A stretch of 64,000 nt of DNA from NCBI GenBank assembly GCA_026874595.1, contig CM049317.1, positions 19,429,882-19,493,881 of the forward strand, read 5' to 3'. The position numbers were made by a program, and so were the translations under genes. Shown piece by piece: positions 47,443-60,072 of this stretch (position 1 is the first letter of the stretch; each line of letters begins with the position of its first letter). The DNA comes from Sipunculus nudus (lineage: Eukaryota; Annelida; Sipuncula; Golfingiida; Sipunculidae). The notes under the pieces are model-generated. The model was given only the letters and a program-made list of their open reading frames with translations. It searched no databases and was not told the DNA's origin.

Positions 47443-47697
47443 TGTCCCACTTTACCCAAAGCAGAGTCCCACATCACCCCTACCCTGTCCCAGTTGACCC
47501 CTATTTTGTGCAAAATTTCTAAAGCCTATGTTCACTAATTAAAAATGAGGTAGGTTAAAAACATTTGTTTCTTTTATAGGGGCTTCCATATATCATACAG
47601 TAATAATTTAAATATTTGACCTCGCTATCAAAAGCAAAGCGCAAATTATGTGTTTGGATAAAACTCAACAAAGTGGCCCACATCTCCCCGCTCTCCC
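47443..47697. promoter_or_regulatory. Right subterminal TGTCCCA sites and terminal repeat
   Basis: TGTCCCAC at 47443-47450, AGTCCCACATCACCCC at about 47465-47480, TGTCCCAG at 47486-47493, and the terminal CCACATCTCCCCGCTCTCCC ending at 47697. They mirror the left-end sites in inverted orientation. Confidence 0.5.
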
Positions 47698-47700
47698 CTA

Positions 47701-48919
47701 ATATATGTATACTATTGTAGGCTCTGTAAAGACGAGATTGTGCGGCTCTTTAACAGTTTAAACAGGAGATTAATAACAGGTTAGTTTCTGTTATATATAC
47801 CAAGCAACAAAAAATTAGACGTGTCAAAATATTGAATAAGTTCCATTAAACATATCATCTTTTAGTGTTTATAATGGTTGATTGGGTGTGTGGCTTAAAC
47901 CATATTCATCCCGCATTCAACTCATCCTTCCATGTTTAAAACTACTTCAGCTTTATAACTGGGTATATGTCCACTTGCCCCTTAAATGGATTCAGGCACC
48001 TGTTACACGTATGCCTGCCTACAACTTACATCATATCTAGTTAGATTAATTGGCCTAATGAGAGAGTTGCACATGTTGTCTGCTAATTTGGTAACATACG
48101 CTTAATGTCAGTGATTTTAGACTAATTACTTGTGTATTTCCATCACTAGTTGCATATTATCATGCTGTTGATATTTGTGTCCTCAAAGCACCTCTGTCTC
48201 TCTCTTTGCCTGTCTTTCCCACTGTCTCTCTCTCTTTTTCTCTCTGTGACTGTCTGTTTGCCTGAGTGCCCCTCCCTCTGTCTCTCTCACTGATTTTTGT
48301 CGAGGAATGAATTATCAACAGCAGGTATTAGATCATGTTGTAATAAGTACAGCCCTATTTTGACAGTGGTGAATGCCGTATTTTATTTCTGGGAATTTTA
48401 CTCTGCAGTGTTTTCTATTTCAGCTATGACCTCCGCTGTTTTTGGAGAGAATTCAGATACAACATAAAACGTCAGTTGCAAATTAATTGTTTATTTATAA
48501 GTGTCACATGGAAACTTGCTTACATTAAAGCTGATTAATTCTATTAAAAATTGTACAATTTCGGAAATGTACAGTCATATAATACGCTGTTCAAGTATTC
48601 AGCAGCCTTATCCACATCTTGCTGAACATAATATGCAAGTTAAATGTATGATCATTATATAAATCACGATGTAACATACATATAAACGGTAGATGGACAA
48701 AACCTCCTAGATTTGATAGATATCATGATTTTGTGGCATATAAATCATCTTACGCATAAACACGGACATACTTTGGGCTTATTATTCACGCAAAATTTTG
48801 ACGTCTTAATTTTTTGTGGGGCTCTTTGATTAGTGACCTTTATTCTATTTTGTTCAAATTGGAGAAGCCAAATCCACAAAAGGAGAAAAAAATTAAATCA
48901 CCTTTAGACCTTTAAAAAA
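47701..48919. other. Stretch without recognised genes
   Basis: It holds a pyrimidine-rich CTCTGTCTCT tract at about 48195-48292. Nothing else recognised. Confidence 0.4.
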
Positions 48920-49933
48920 AGACCACGAATCTTTGTCATGAGTTATCTAGTGCGTTAAAGAGGCTAACATCTGTGTTATACAATAAGTAAATTAATTTGA
49001 TTTTATGTATAACGATATTCTAGTGAATGCATTGGATAAAGTGGCGCCTGCAAGAACAAATGTGTTAAGGAACAATAATTGCCGAAATGATACAACAGCC
49101 ACATGAAATGTTTAAAAAAGGAACAAAGATCAGCTGAAAGAAAATGGAGACTTACTTGGCTAGAAGAGGATAGAAATTTTATCAGCAGTTAAAGAAACAG
49201 CACGTACAACAATATATGCAGGGAATCGCGATTACTATATTGATGTAATTGAAAAATGTACCAATGGTATAAGGAAGCTGTTCCGTTTAACAAAGTATCT
49301 TTACCAGAGAAAGCAAACTAGAATATCCCGTCGGAGCGTGTTGATGTCGATATAGCAAATGCAATTGGTTTTTCTTCGTCAGTATAAAATCACAAAAACT
49401 ATTATTTAATACATAATTTATCAGTTTGTGTCTAGATGTACATGAATGCTCAGAGATTCCATTCAGCAAGGCGATGCTGCAAGAGTTTCAGCTATATACA
49501 CATGAGTAAGTTCGAACATTAACTGATCACCAATGTTTCTCCGATCTAATACCTAATTCCATTGTAAAAAAGTGCTGAGATATGTTATGTCACATATGAT
49601 TAACATATCGCTAAGCTCTGGTGTGTTCCCCGAGGTTTGGAAGCAAGCTATTGCGACGCCTTTGCCTAAAAAGCAAGGCATTTGTAAACAGGTGTACGTC
49701 ACTGGATGCTTCAGAATATGATCATGCTCTATTAACGATGGAAAAAGAAACTGGTGTTGTACTGATAGGCACCAGACAACAGCTGGCTTAAGTTAATATA
49801 GATTCTTTAAGGATTGGCGAGGTTATAGTCCAATATTCAGTGATTGCACAAAATTTAGGTTTTTGACTGGACTTAAATAAGGATATGAACAAAAGATTAA
49901 TGTCATATGTAACAATGCTTTTAAAATGTATAT

Positions 49934-50210
49934 AATATCAAGCAGATCAGGAAGTATATAACAGATGATTCAGCAAATACATTTATAGATAAGCGGTTGT
50001 GTCAAGCCAATCGGATTATTGTAATGGTTTGTATATTTGTTTACTTAAACGTAAATAAACAATACTTTAAAAAGTCAATAAAATATCAAGCAGATCAGGA
50101 AGTATATAACAGATGATTCAGCAAAGACATTGATAGACTAGTTGCTGTGACTAGCAAATCGGATTATTGTAATGGTTTGTATATTTACTTACCTAAACGT
50201 AAATAAAAGA
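49934..50210 (+). repeat. 148-bp tandem duplication inside the LINE
   Basis: 'aatatcaagcagatcaggaagtatataacag' begins at 49934 and again at 50082, and both units continue to 'cggattattgtaatggtttgtat' and 'aaacgtaaataaa'. The units differ by a few substitutions. Confidence 0.8.
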
Positions 50211-50278
50211 AAATGCAACTAGTCTAAATCACTGCAACTTGTTTGAAATGCAAAGTGTCTAAATTTCTTAAAATTTAA

Positions 50279-50559
50279 ATGTGCTTTGGATGTTGCATTG
50301 GTAACCAGTCGAATAGATTCCAAGCTTTGTATGGTTTGGCCATGATGTACATCAGTGAGTTTATGATGTGTGTTCATGCACAATACAATTTGCGTTCAAA
50401 CAATGTCACAACTTTCAGAGTACCACAAACTAAAACGAAAACAGTTGGTTGTAGATTATTTTGATACGCAGCTCCTATATTGTGGAACAACCTACCAGTG
50501 CACGAGACACTGGTGGATAACTATGATCTGAAGACATTCTATTTTGAAACTCTTTCTGA
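50279..50559 (+). pseudogene. LINE ORF2 C-terminal remnant
   Basis: The frame from 50279 ends with the conserved 'YNLRSNNVTTFRVPQTKTKT' block and stops at TGA (50462-50464) where the family continues; the next residues 'YAAPILWNNLPV' and 'LKTFYFE' follow in frame. It is a non-functional piece of reverse transcriptase tail. Confidence 0.65.
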
Positions 50560-50600
50560 ATTTTGAGATATATAAATGCTATGCCATGTTTTACTGGTCA

Positions 50601-52640
50601 TATTTTATATGTGTTTTAATATCTTTAATATTTATTTTATGATCAGCGCAGTTGAGATCTTTTATGATGATAAGCGTTTTATAAATATTAACTATCTATC
50701 CATCTTTCTTGACCATCTATCTATAATTTATCATATAAAAATTCATCAATAGCCTTTGACTTTAGTTTGTACTTTATTAATGGAGTCATGGACACTAAAT
50801 TTTCTGGAACTTTTTAATCAGATTCAGATTTTATTAAATATTTCACAGGATAATGATCTGATTAATCCAACCTTAACACTGAAAAGATTCTGCTTTAGCA
50901 AAGTGTTCAGCACTTACAACAATAAAGCCAATAACCCCCTTTCCAGCTTGTGTTACATATGTGTTTTCATGTTTTTAAAGGCTACCATACATTCATTAAA
51001 TCTATTAGCTTATATAATATAAATGAATTTGAGCAAATTTTCCTCCCCTTCCTTATATAATGTGAAACCTGTACATTCTTTGAAAAAAAAAATAAAAAGA
51101 TCATATCATATGACTAATTTGTGTCTGACATGTCAAGTTGCTGACAAAAAATGTATTGATTAAATAACGAAAAGAAATTTATGAGGGACTGTCAGGACTG
51201 GAAAACAATTGTGTCAAGTTCATTCACATGTTATACATATGCCATACTGATCTGAAGAGGTAGTAACATGCGTCCATTAAGCCCGTTAATTCAAAAGCTG
51301 TACCCATGTTACTTTCCCAGGCGATGTATTGTAAAGCTACTTTAATTCCTCAGCATATGAAACTATGTGTTCATAATCCTAACATTTAAAAGAATGAGAA
51401 GCATATTTTTAAATTTAAAAAAAATATTATTATATTTACTTCATAGCTGAAAAAGCTAAACACCAAATATTGATCACTTTAGTTTTAACTGCGAATATAC
51501 AAGATTGTAACAGGTATTATCATAAGGCAAAAAGAAGTATGCTATCGAAATACAACCATGAAGGTAAAAATAAGAGATGCCAAAACTTTATTTTAGGAAA
51601 TAGTGTTTTACTATATTTTGTTTGCATGTAATGGATATTTAATATTAATCTGTGTGATGGCACGCGGGGCATTTGTTTTCCAAAACCTTTAAGACTACTA
51701 CTTAGATGTTAGTACTGAGATTATGCAGAAATAGGAATGCATTTGCACAATGGTTTCATTGATACATGTCAATCGATTTTTATATTCATGGTTAAGGTAA
51801 TACTTAGTTGTATAAAAAATTATGATAAATTATGGAATGATTACCATACATGGGATGTTGTGCCTTTCAACCCTACAAATGATTGTGTCATGTGCCATTT
51901 CACCAGAACGAATCTTTCAAACGCAGGTTTATAAATCAAACACTCAATTGCCAGAGCAAATGTCCTATATTTCCTCATGCTGATGGCGTTTATAGTACTG
52001 GCTTTATGGTGTTTGGACTGGCCAGCAATACTGACCAATTAGACAGTAGATGGGTAATTATTCAGGGTCTATGGTCTTACAAGCCATACTTTCTTTGCTG
52101 AACTTGCATCAACTGTACATAACCGACTGAAAAACAATGAGGGTGTGAAAGGAACTCGGGCATCTGTATACACTACAACTAGTCTACGAATCTCTTAATA
52201 TCTAGTTAGCTAGGATGGCTCGTAGGGCTGCACATTTTGTTTTCCACAGAACAAATAGTTAGGTTTGACTGCACCTTTATCATTCGACGTACTCGTTATT
52301 ATGTAAATGGTAATTAGTTAACAAATGCTTGCTGTCAACCAATTTTCATTCACTGATTATATGTAGTAGACATATTATCTCCACAGCTAGTAGAATCTCA
52401 TGTTTCTCGAAAGGATTTGTGCTTTCTTTGTACCCTTCCCTCTCATCCTCTTCTTCTCTACCTTTGTCTCTTTATCTTTATATTCATTTTAAGAACTGCC
52501 TTCAATAAATCTCTTGTCAAACACATCCTTATATCATAGATATTGGGTTAAATAGTCATTGTAGTATAATGTTCTTGCCAGGTTTAGAGTGATGGGCTAT
52601 TCACATGTCGCCGGAAAACTGCAAACTTTGGTTAATCAAT
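50601..52640. other. Stretch without recognised genes
   Basis: Overlapping frames on both strands at 51737-52101 have no recognised domain. A pyrimidine-rich tract lies at about 52430-52480. Confidence 0.4.
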
Positions 52641-52771
52641 ATATAGCTTATTATCATTAGTACCAATCTTTGCTGCCTCAGTGTTACAAGGCCCGTTTAG
52701 AGGACAATACTCCCCGATTCCTTACAGTTCCGCACATTACACTCCAGATATAGTGCACTGGTGGTAAAAAC

Positions 52772-52841
52772 ATGGGTGTCCTGGCAGCATCACTGATCGC
52801 CTTTCATCTTATGAGGCTAGCGCCCGGAACCTCAAGCAAAG
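52772..52841 (+). CDS. Candidate signal-peptide first exon
   Basis: An ATG in a good context (aaaacATGG) opens 'MGVLAASLIAFHLMRLAPG' then 'TSSK', a plausible cleavable leader. The exon ends AAAG|GTAATT in phase 1. A TATATAG sequence lies about 130 bases upstream. No downstream exon with the right phase was recognised before the Gypsy remnant, so the product is unknown; a secreted or membrane protein is inferred. A chance hydrophobic frame cannot be excluded. Confidence 0.4.
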
Positions 52842-54493
52842 GTAATTTAAATACCTAAATTGCCACTTTATATTTTTTTATAAGTTCAGTCTGTAATTTC
52901 CCGAGAATGCAGCTAACATATCAGCTGTGTGTTTTTGAGTCTGTACATTAAGCTGCCTGATCAACCGTTTACGAAGAGAACGGCCGTCCTGCATGGTGTC
53001 ATATTCTGTTTACTAATATAACATCAAACCTTATTTATGCCACGTTTAGCGTATTGAGGATTCTGTCAATTAAACGCATTTTTAACTAAAACAACTCTTC
53101 AATGTTTACATGGAATAATTTCTATTAACCTATACACCTCATTTTAAATGTATTTAGCATTATGAACAAACTCAATGAAACTGACTTTGACAGCTTAAGC
53201 AGCTACTTACGGACTGTTCTCTTTCTTTTACGACCAGTTGTAGGGTGTGACTTTGCCAAGTAGATAAAAAACAATCAACCAGACTCGTTGTATCTCTAAG
53301 TGAATGAAACTTCATCGAATCTTCTTTTCAAGGGCGCCTTTATGTTATGAATACCTCTGTATTACGAATGCACACCCAACCACCTTTCAAGTAGAGTTTG
53401 AAACTTATCTAATACATACTATCCTCCATAGCGGAAACACCTAGTTTCCCACAGAGGGTGACATTAAAACGTCTACATTATGGCAGAAGTATCTTGTTTT
53501 AAATACAACTACAACAGAGTAGTAACTTGAAGTGCATTTTACTTTAGTGTTTTTGTATTTTGGCTTAAGAAGACACACGTCGTACTGTTCATGACCGCCA
53601 TAACAGAAACTGTAAGAATGTATACTAAATTTCAGTTTTAAGGGTAACAAACATATTTAAAATAAGAATTTATGCAATGACATAATTTTGTTAAAAACAG
53701 AGATACCCGAGATACTGAAGCGTTTTTTTTCATTTCTATACACACAGACCATTCTGAGTGTAGAATCCAACCCAAGTGCGCACATGGGGTGGCGACTTAA
53801 ATGTTTTTTTAATTATATTGATGATTTTAGTCACCCTTGGTGGCTACTGAAACCTAGGTCGATTATTCTAGTTATTGTGTCCGCACGTATCTTAAGATAT
53901 ATATTCTGACTGAAGAATTATACTCTTTCTTTTCTCTAAATTTGACGCAATTGTAGGCTGTCTGAAAATAGACGCTAGTTGGTTGTAGCTACACCTAAAA
54001 ATAAGTTGATGAAAGAAATGTTTTATTAGATCCACAGAAACCGTTGCATCATAGAGTTGCTAATGGATGAAATCCCAAGCTCATTTTGTCCTTTTATAAC
54101 TCACAACAGAAAGATAATTATTTATGCAGCCTGGCAAGCAAAAACAAATTGATTTTTACACCGACAGATATTCTGTTTGTTAAGATACCAAACCGATTAT
54201 ATGTTTCAAAGATGGATGCTTTTGACGAAACATAAATAACACTATATAATTCCAATAATATTAGTCACAAGTTGATGTTAGAGGTTTCTGGTAGGATATG
54301 CGGACTCTCTTACTCTAATTATGATGAAATGTAATATAGTGTAACATTGTGAATAAAAATGTATTAAATGACTGAATTATTTAATATACGATGTGCTGAA
54401 TAAATAATGTTAAAACATATTCAATATATAACAAACTGTAGCGTAAAATTAAAGACAAATCTTCCTCTCGTATTTAGAAAACATCATATTCAG
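52842..54493. other. Stretch without recognised features
   Basis: Nothing recognised. It may be intronic to the leader exon. Confidence 0.35.
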
Positions 54494-54689
54494 TCTTCGT
54501 CATTTCATGAGAAGTATTAAAGAAGTTTACTTTCGTCATGATAAGATTGAGATCTTTGGAGATATCGCGATCCGGTTTTCCCAGTATGAACACGATGGGC
54601 CAAACCGGGAGGTTCTGCAAACTGGGAAGTATGTATTTCAAACATGTGTAGAAAAATGCTGCAATCGAATCAACTATGGTATTTTGTAG
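54494..54689 (+). CDS. Exon-like open stretch, unrecognised
   Basis: After an AG (54492-54493) a frame reaches TAG at 54687-54689 with a balanced composition and segments such as 'KIEIFGDIAIRFSQYEHDG' and 'YVFQTCVEKCCNRINYG'. The 'GDIAIRF...FQTC' order faintly recalls the C2 domain of PTEN/tensin-type proteins ('GDI..F...FHT'), but too few residues match to claim it. It does not fit in phase with the leader exon at 52772. It may be a decayed exon or retrotransposon piece. Confidence 0.2.
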
Positions 54690-55339
54690 TTATAACGTGA
54701 CTTCGGCCTATTGCAGTTACCAAAACAAGTGATAGGAGGTTATTAAGTTTATTAATATGTCACCTTTTAGAAGGATTAATTCACTAATAATATCGGATAT
54801 AACAAAATATTCTTTGAAAGATAATTAACCCGCACCCGCCCCGAAATAAAAATACACCCAATCATACACATAGGACAACGTTACAATTTGTTATTGGCAA
54901 AGAGTTTCATCAACATTTTGGATGTCATAATTACAAGATAATGCCTTACGTATTTATCGTACTGATTTAAATAACCACTTGCTTTTCATAACATATGAAT
55001 CCTGCCTTAGTTATCCCGATTCCGAAATACTCCAACAAGTCTATATATCCAAATGTGGTTTGTCTCTATGCATATACATTTCAGATTAACAAGTGCTTTT
55101 GAAACTGGGTTTCCTATATACTTGTAGATGTTTTGTTGTCTGTAAGAAGAATCCAGTTACAAAACAATGGAAAATCCTCTGTGACATCTGGAACTAAAAT
55201 TAGATGTCATGTGTCGTTCAAAGACCTAAATAAATCGAATATTTGGTCTTCTATTTGTGTCAATTTTTTATAAAGAGTATCTGTGTTGCTATGAAGAACC
55301 TGAATATGTAAATATATGTATATATATAATCTTCTTGAA

Positions 55340-55340
55340 C

Positions 55341-55396
<56 letters not shown>
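55340..55396. repeat. (TA)n microsatellite
   Basis: TA run with one TG interruption. Confidence 0.95.
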
Positions 55397-55402
<6 letters not shown>

Positions 55403-55599
55403 TCATGTATATAGTTACAATCGATAAAAAAATAACAGGCAACACAAGGTAAAGACTGACAATTCATGGACATTGGGAGTAGATCAACAGAGGCCTTCAT
55501 CACAATGATCAAAAAGTAAACGACCTCAACTGTGACAGATTTTGTAGATAATCAAAAAGCCCTTTGTTTTACATAACGATGCAAGCATTGAAGGTTTAG

Positions 55600-57200
55600 G
55601 AGCCAAATCATAACAAGAGCAAGAAGGAAAACAACGGTTGGCCACCTACGCCAGCCGATCGTTGAGGCTGTATGAGAAGAACTATCCAGCACACATACTG
55701 GATTTAAAGTAACAAACTAGTTCTATGACTAATTATAGGGTACCAAGTAAACGGTCAAAACAGATAACCATCCAGTGACATACGATCTTAAATCAGCTAA
55801 AACAGATGCTTTAGGCTATCGATTGGTTGCATCACTGTCAATGTGTGACTAAATTATAGACTACAGACCTGGAATACATGCCCAGGATGTTGACCGCCTT
55901 TCTAGATTAGCAAGGACACCAGAGAAGTCACTTCACACAAACCAATATTAACGGACATTGGAGCAAGGACCACCTGTACCGAATGTCAAGTCGACAGGCG
56001 ATGGTTCAGGCCGGTAGCGAGGAAAGTAACACCCCAAAATTCAGCGGCGACGACAACAGGGAAAGGTTGAAAGAACCATAGGCTAGTGACAGAGTGATAA
56101 ATAAGGTTTTGCAATATTTTGTTACAGGAATTCGTACATACCAATCAGAGAAACGGAATGAGGACCCGAGTTTACGTAAAATACTCCGAGAATGGAATAA
56201 ATTAGCGATGATCGGAGGGATCCTGTTTCAAACAGTGTTTAACAAGGGTGAAACTTAGAATCAACTGATAGTCACTGAGAGCTTAAGACAACACTTGACT
56301 TGATTACATGATGATGCAGAACATCAAGGTCATGATCGTACACATGATCTAGTCCGGATTCGTTTCTTTTGGCCAGGACTGACGAAAGAGGTAGAAATAA
56401 TTCAGATTGTGAAAGCAGTTTATTTGCAGCAAAACACCTGGGCAATAGCCGAAAGCAGGACTAAGTGGAAGTGAATCATTTTGCATGGTCCGCTAAAGCA
56501 GTCGCTTCAAAAGATCAGACTGCCAAAACAACCGCGTGACTAATATTTGGCAACTACTTTGGGCACTACGGTTTTCAGTCACGTATACATAGCGACCAGA
56601 GACCAAACTTCATCTCCGGTAAAATGAAAGAACTGTGTAAAATCCGAGGAATAAAGAAACCCTGTACTACTCTGTATAATCCACAAGGCAATTGAATGTG
56701 CGAGAGGTTCGATCGGACCTTAATTGGTATCATCAGAGCAATAGAAGAAGCAAAGGAAGCAGATTGGACAATCTTATTTGGCTCCACTATTGCACGCATT
56801 CAATGCTACTAAACACTACATGAATGGCTACGCTACAAACTATTTAATGTTTGGCAGGAAAGCAAAACTCGCTGTTGACACAGTCCTGAGTCTAGACTTA
56901 TCTCTCCCCGCATCTACCAGTTACACGGACAAGTTTTGATAATAGGACAGAAACATAAGGACAGAGATGACCAGAAAGTCAAACCCCAACACGACTAACA
57001 AATTGGAGGTCGCATTTTGGTACAAAACGTAGGATGGCAAAAGTTGGCAGATAAATGGTGTAAAGAGGTATTTGTGATTCTGGGAAAATCAAGTCTAAAC
57101 CTACCTGTCATTGTAGACCAACTAGAAAAGGAACAGGCCCGAAACGAATGTTACACCGTAACATGTTACTGAGCTGTGGATTATCATTTCAAGAGCCCTC
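55600..57200 (+). mobile_element. Ty3/Gypsy retrotransposon remnant (pol, 3' part)
   Basis: Conserved blocks appear in the order of a Gypsy pol: RNase H ('TYASRSLRLYEKNYPAH' near 55650, 'DALGYRLVA' near 55810, 'IIDYRPGIHAQDVDRLSR' near 55855), the integrase zinc-binding region ('HDDAEHQGHDRT' near 56310, 'FFWPGLTKEVE' near 56370) and the integrase core and tail. No long terminal repeats, gag, protease or reverse-transcriptase core were recognised. Many stops and frame changes show that it is long dead. Confidence 0.75.
56500..57180 (+). pseudogene. Gypsy integrase core and C-terminal remnant
   Basis: The region around 56580 carries 'IHSDQRPNF', matching the block with the second catalytic Asp. 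Near 56640 'LCKIRGIKKP' and 'YNPQGN' follow, and 'ERFDRT' near 56705 holds the position of the catalytic Glu. A later piece with 'LVQNVGWQKLADKWCKEVF' (near 57015-57070) is the C-terminal GPY/F-like part. Several in-frame stops separate these parts, so no functional integrase is encoded. Confidence 0.65.
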
Positions 57201-59235
57201 AGTTACTAAACATGTGACTCGCCGCATGTCAAACCTACATTGAAGTGAGCGAGGTATGTTAGAGACAGATGGAAGGGAAGATGCTTGTGATGACTAGATG
57301 TTGATTAGTAACAGAAGAAGACTATCATGCATGGAGCCAGTAGGAACTTCCGATGAAGTAAGCGGCAACCCAGAGGAAGTGACAATATCTGGAAGTCATG
57401 ACAGCTCATATAACGCCATTTCTGCAAACATTATCCCCACGATCAAATCTGTTTTAATCGTGGAGACTTACCAAACAAGTGACGCCTTTGATAAATAGTA
57501 TTATGCACATTGAAAAAGCTTACGACAAAAGAATTCATGCTACATCAAGCCGAACCACCACCAACTGCAACATGAATTAATTTTTTTATCGTTTGTCTCG
57601 GAAATACCGCCGAATAAACATACTAAAAGTAATAAAAATATCACGCGTCGAACAGTTCTTAATTTGCATAAATCCAGGCACTTTGTTTTTAACCATATTG
57701 GCAACTCTTCGGCGTTTACAATTCGTAATTGTTGAACCTAAAGACCTCAACGTAATATCCTTAATATCCATAGTGTCTACATGTGACCATTTACATTGAA
57801 AGATTCGTCATTTTACGAATTTTACTCAAAATACACCAGATAATTCCAACCAAAGTAATGTTTAAATTATACATTGGGTCCATTTCTCTCTCATAAGCAT
57901 GCATTGGTGTCGAATGTGTCGTTTTCAACTTGCCTTTATTGGAGTTTAGTGATGAGGAAGTAAAATGCGCATACGATGATGAAAGGAAGATCAAGAAATG
58001 CCAAAGCCCGCCAAGTCATAAACCGTTGTCAAATGATTGTCCACCGCATACTTTAGGAAAATTTAATTCTTGGGATATCTGCACTATACCGTTTCATGGA
58101 ATGCTAACTTTACTAATATAATGACATTTTATGCTTATGTATTATAATTTAAATTTTAAGCATGATAGAAAAAAAAATGATTGAGACACAGGAAAATTAG
58201 TTCAAAACTTTCATGTGGGTTTCTATGAATAAGTCAACAAGCAAGGGGCTTTATCATGCAGGATAATTTACTAGTATTATATTTTATTTAAATATTAAAA
58301 ATGAATGTTAGTTCATCGAAAAATTATCGATAATAAAGATTGCTGTTTGCTATTTTCTTCAAAACAACATACAGTTCATGGAGTCTGTTATGAATCTAAA
58401 TCATTTTTTTTAAAAAAAGGGTTATTGCAGGGGTTTTACCCTATAATAGGAAAACTCACAGTTTGATTATTCAACATATTTATTTCTGTTGACTTGGCTA
58501 TTGAGACAATATATTAACTTAATATACCATAGCAACACCGAAAATCAGAGAGATGTTTTCTGGTATACTCTAAGGCGTCTTTTGTTTCTGTACTATTAAA
58601 AGTTGTTCATGTTACATCCCGGCAGTGTATCAGGCCTCTTGGCTCTTAGAGGGTCTATATAGCAAATATATAAGTGACGTGAAAAGTATATGATCAAATA
58701 AATATAGTTTACATTCAGACTCAAATTGTCGAAACACATATTGCGATCTATGACCTTGAAACATAACCACTGGATCAACTTAATTATTTTATAATTAGGA
58801 AGAATAGAAATATGCATTCTGAAATAACCAACCACTTTCATGTACTGAATCACAAAAATCATTATTAAAGGTTCAGCATCTGGAATCAGCGCTGGCAATA
58901 ACCTGTGACCTGGACATTTCAGTCAAAAAGGCTGTTTCTTCTTTTTCTGGTAACACACAGCGATTTGATATAAAAATTCCTAGGCTCAGCTTTTACGATT
59001 AGTGCCCTCGTAAAAGACAGCTAAAAAGTAGTTATAAGTCAGAAACCGCGACTGGCGGCACTATTGGTTTTATGCAAATTAGGCATTGTTCCTCTCATAA
59101 TATTTTGCAAAACTTTATAGATGAGAATGCAGAGGCATTTCCGAGACCAATGGATTTAGAAAGAAGCTACTCGGCCGATAGGTACGTTTCTGCAATGACG
59201 GTAATTAAATTGTTTTCTAGTGAGAAATCTGGGAT
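57201..59235. other. Stretch without recognised genes
   Basis: A frame at about 57896-58121 (+) encodes an acidic, Cys-containing stretch ('FSDEEVKCAYDDERKIKKC') of unknown nature. Otherwise nothing recognised. Confidence 0.35.
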
Positions 59236-59819
59236 CAGATTTAGTGAGCACTTTTTTTAGCCACCTGTTCACGGGATGTATTCTCTGTCTCACTCTAACT
59301 CTTTTACCAAGAGATAAAACAATCTGAATTTGCAGGATCGGATCCATGGTGTCGTTAAACGGAGCGGGGGAGGGGGCAGTGCTGCCGATAATCCAGGAGA
59401 AAGGCTAACAAATCATGCCTGTCTGAATGTTTAACCAGTTTAATGAGGTAAAGTCCTAACGTTAGGTGTCCGTATGTCTTTTGATCAGGAGGTACCCCCT
59501 TTCGCCTTACGTGCAAGGGAACGAGACAACAGTTCTACTTGGCACCAGCACATAATTGTCCTCAGCTGACCCACATACTTACAGAGCCGGGGGCTAACTA
59601 GATTAACTCTGCCGCACGACCTTCTTCCAAACGAACAATCAAATAAGATTGACAGATCAAAATAACCTTAACCTACAACTTTTAGAAAGATGAGAGAGAG
59701 AACAAGTTCATATATCCATGTAAGTGCAGACTCGCTATCAAACAGTCACTTCTCAGACCGACACTATCTTGAGTAGTATCTAACCCTAAATTGGAACTGG
59801 ATATCTTTCTTCACATTAG

Positions 59820-59888
<69 letters not shown>
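59820..59888. repeat. (TA)n microsatellite
   Basis: A pure TA run that directly abuts the pogo MITE. Confidence 0.95.
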
Positions 59889-59891
<3 letters not shown>

Positions 59892-60072
59892 TGATACCTC
59901 ATTGTGTCCAAGTCAAAAGGACCCTCGAAAAACTTCGACACATCTGAGGTTCGACACAACCGGGTTTTATTTGGTAATAATTTACTTAGAATTGTCCTGA
60001 ATATCGAGCCTGTAACTTCGAAATAAGCGGGGTGTTCGACTTAAGCGAGTTCGATACAACGAGGTTTCACTG
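59889..60072. mobile_element. 184-bp pogo-type MITE
   Basis: The left end is CAGTGATACCTCATTGTGTC and the complement of the right end is CAGTGAAACCTCGTTGTATC, three mismatches in 20. TA flanks both sides (59887-59888, 60073-60074). The interior has 'ttcgacac' and 'gttcgac' echoes of the ends. It is inserted at the end of a TA run, as expected for a TA-targeting element. Confidence 0.8.

Larger units (their letters stand above)
43956..47698 (+). mobile_element. Complete pogo/Tigger/jerky-type DNA transposon, 3.74 kb
   Basis: The left end (43957 onwards) and the complement of the right end (to 47697) share GGGAGAGCGGGGAGATGTGG plus one more G, identical over 21 bases. One outermost base differs (T against G). 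TA lies on both outer sides (43954-43955, 47699-47700), the target duplication of the Tc1/mariner-pogo group. Subterminal GTGGGACA-type sites occur at both ends. The interior holds a two-exon transposase gene, a nested repeat and microsatellites. The element sits just beyond the 77-bp array. The near-identical ends and absence of substitution-type stops in the coding exons argue for a fairly recent insertion. Confidence 0.9.
48920..50600 (+). mobile_element. Decayed CR1/jockey-like LINE
   Basis: In several frames the translated sequence keeps the order of a LINE ORF2: the linker after the endonuclease ('RSAERKWRLTWL', near 49125-49160), 'VIEKCTNGIRKLFRLTKYL' (49245-49305), 'SVDVDIANAIGFFF' (49340-49380), the RT start 'SSGVFPEVWKQAIATPLPKK' (49615-49675), a later RT part ('GVVLIGTRQQL', 49755-49790), and the end 'YNLRSNNVTTFRVPQTKTKT' (50380-50440) with 'YAAPILWNNLPV' (50465-50500). 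Stops and indels are frequent, and the central RT core appears deleted between about 49690 and 49720. Confidence 0.75.
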
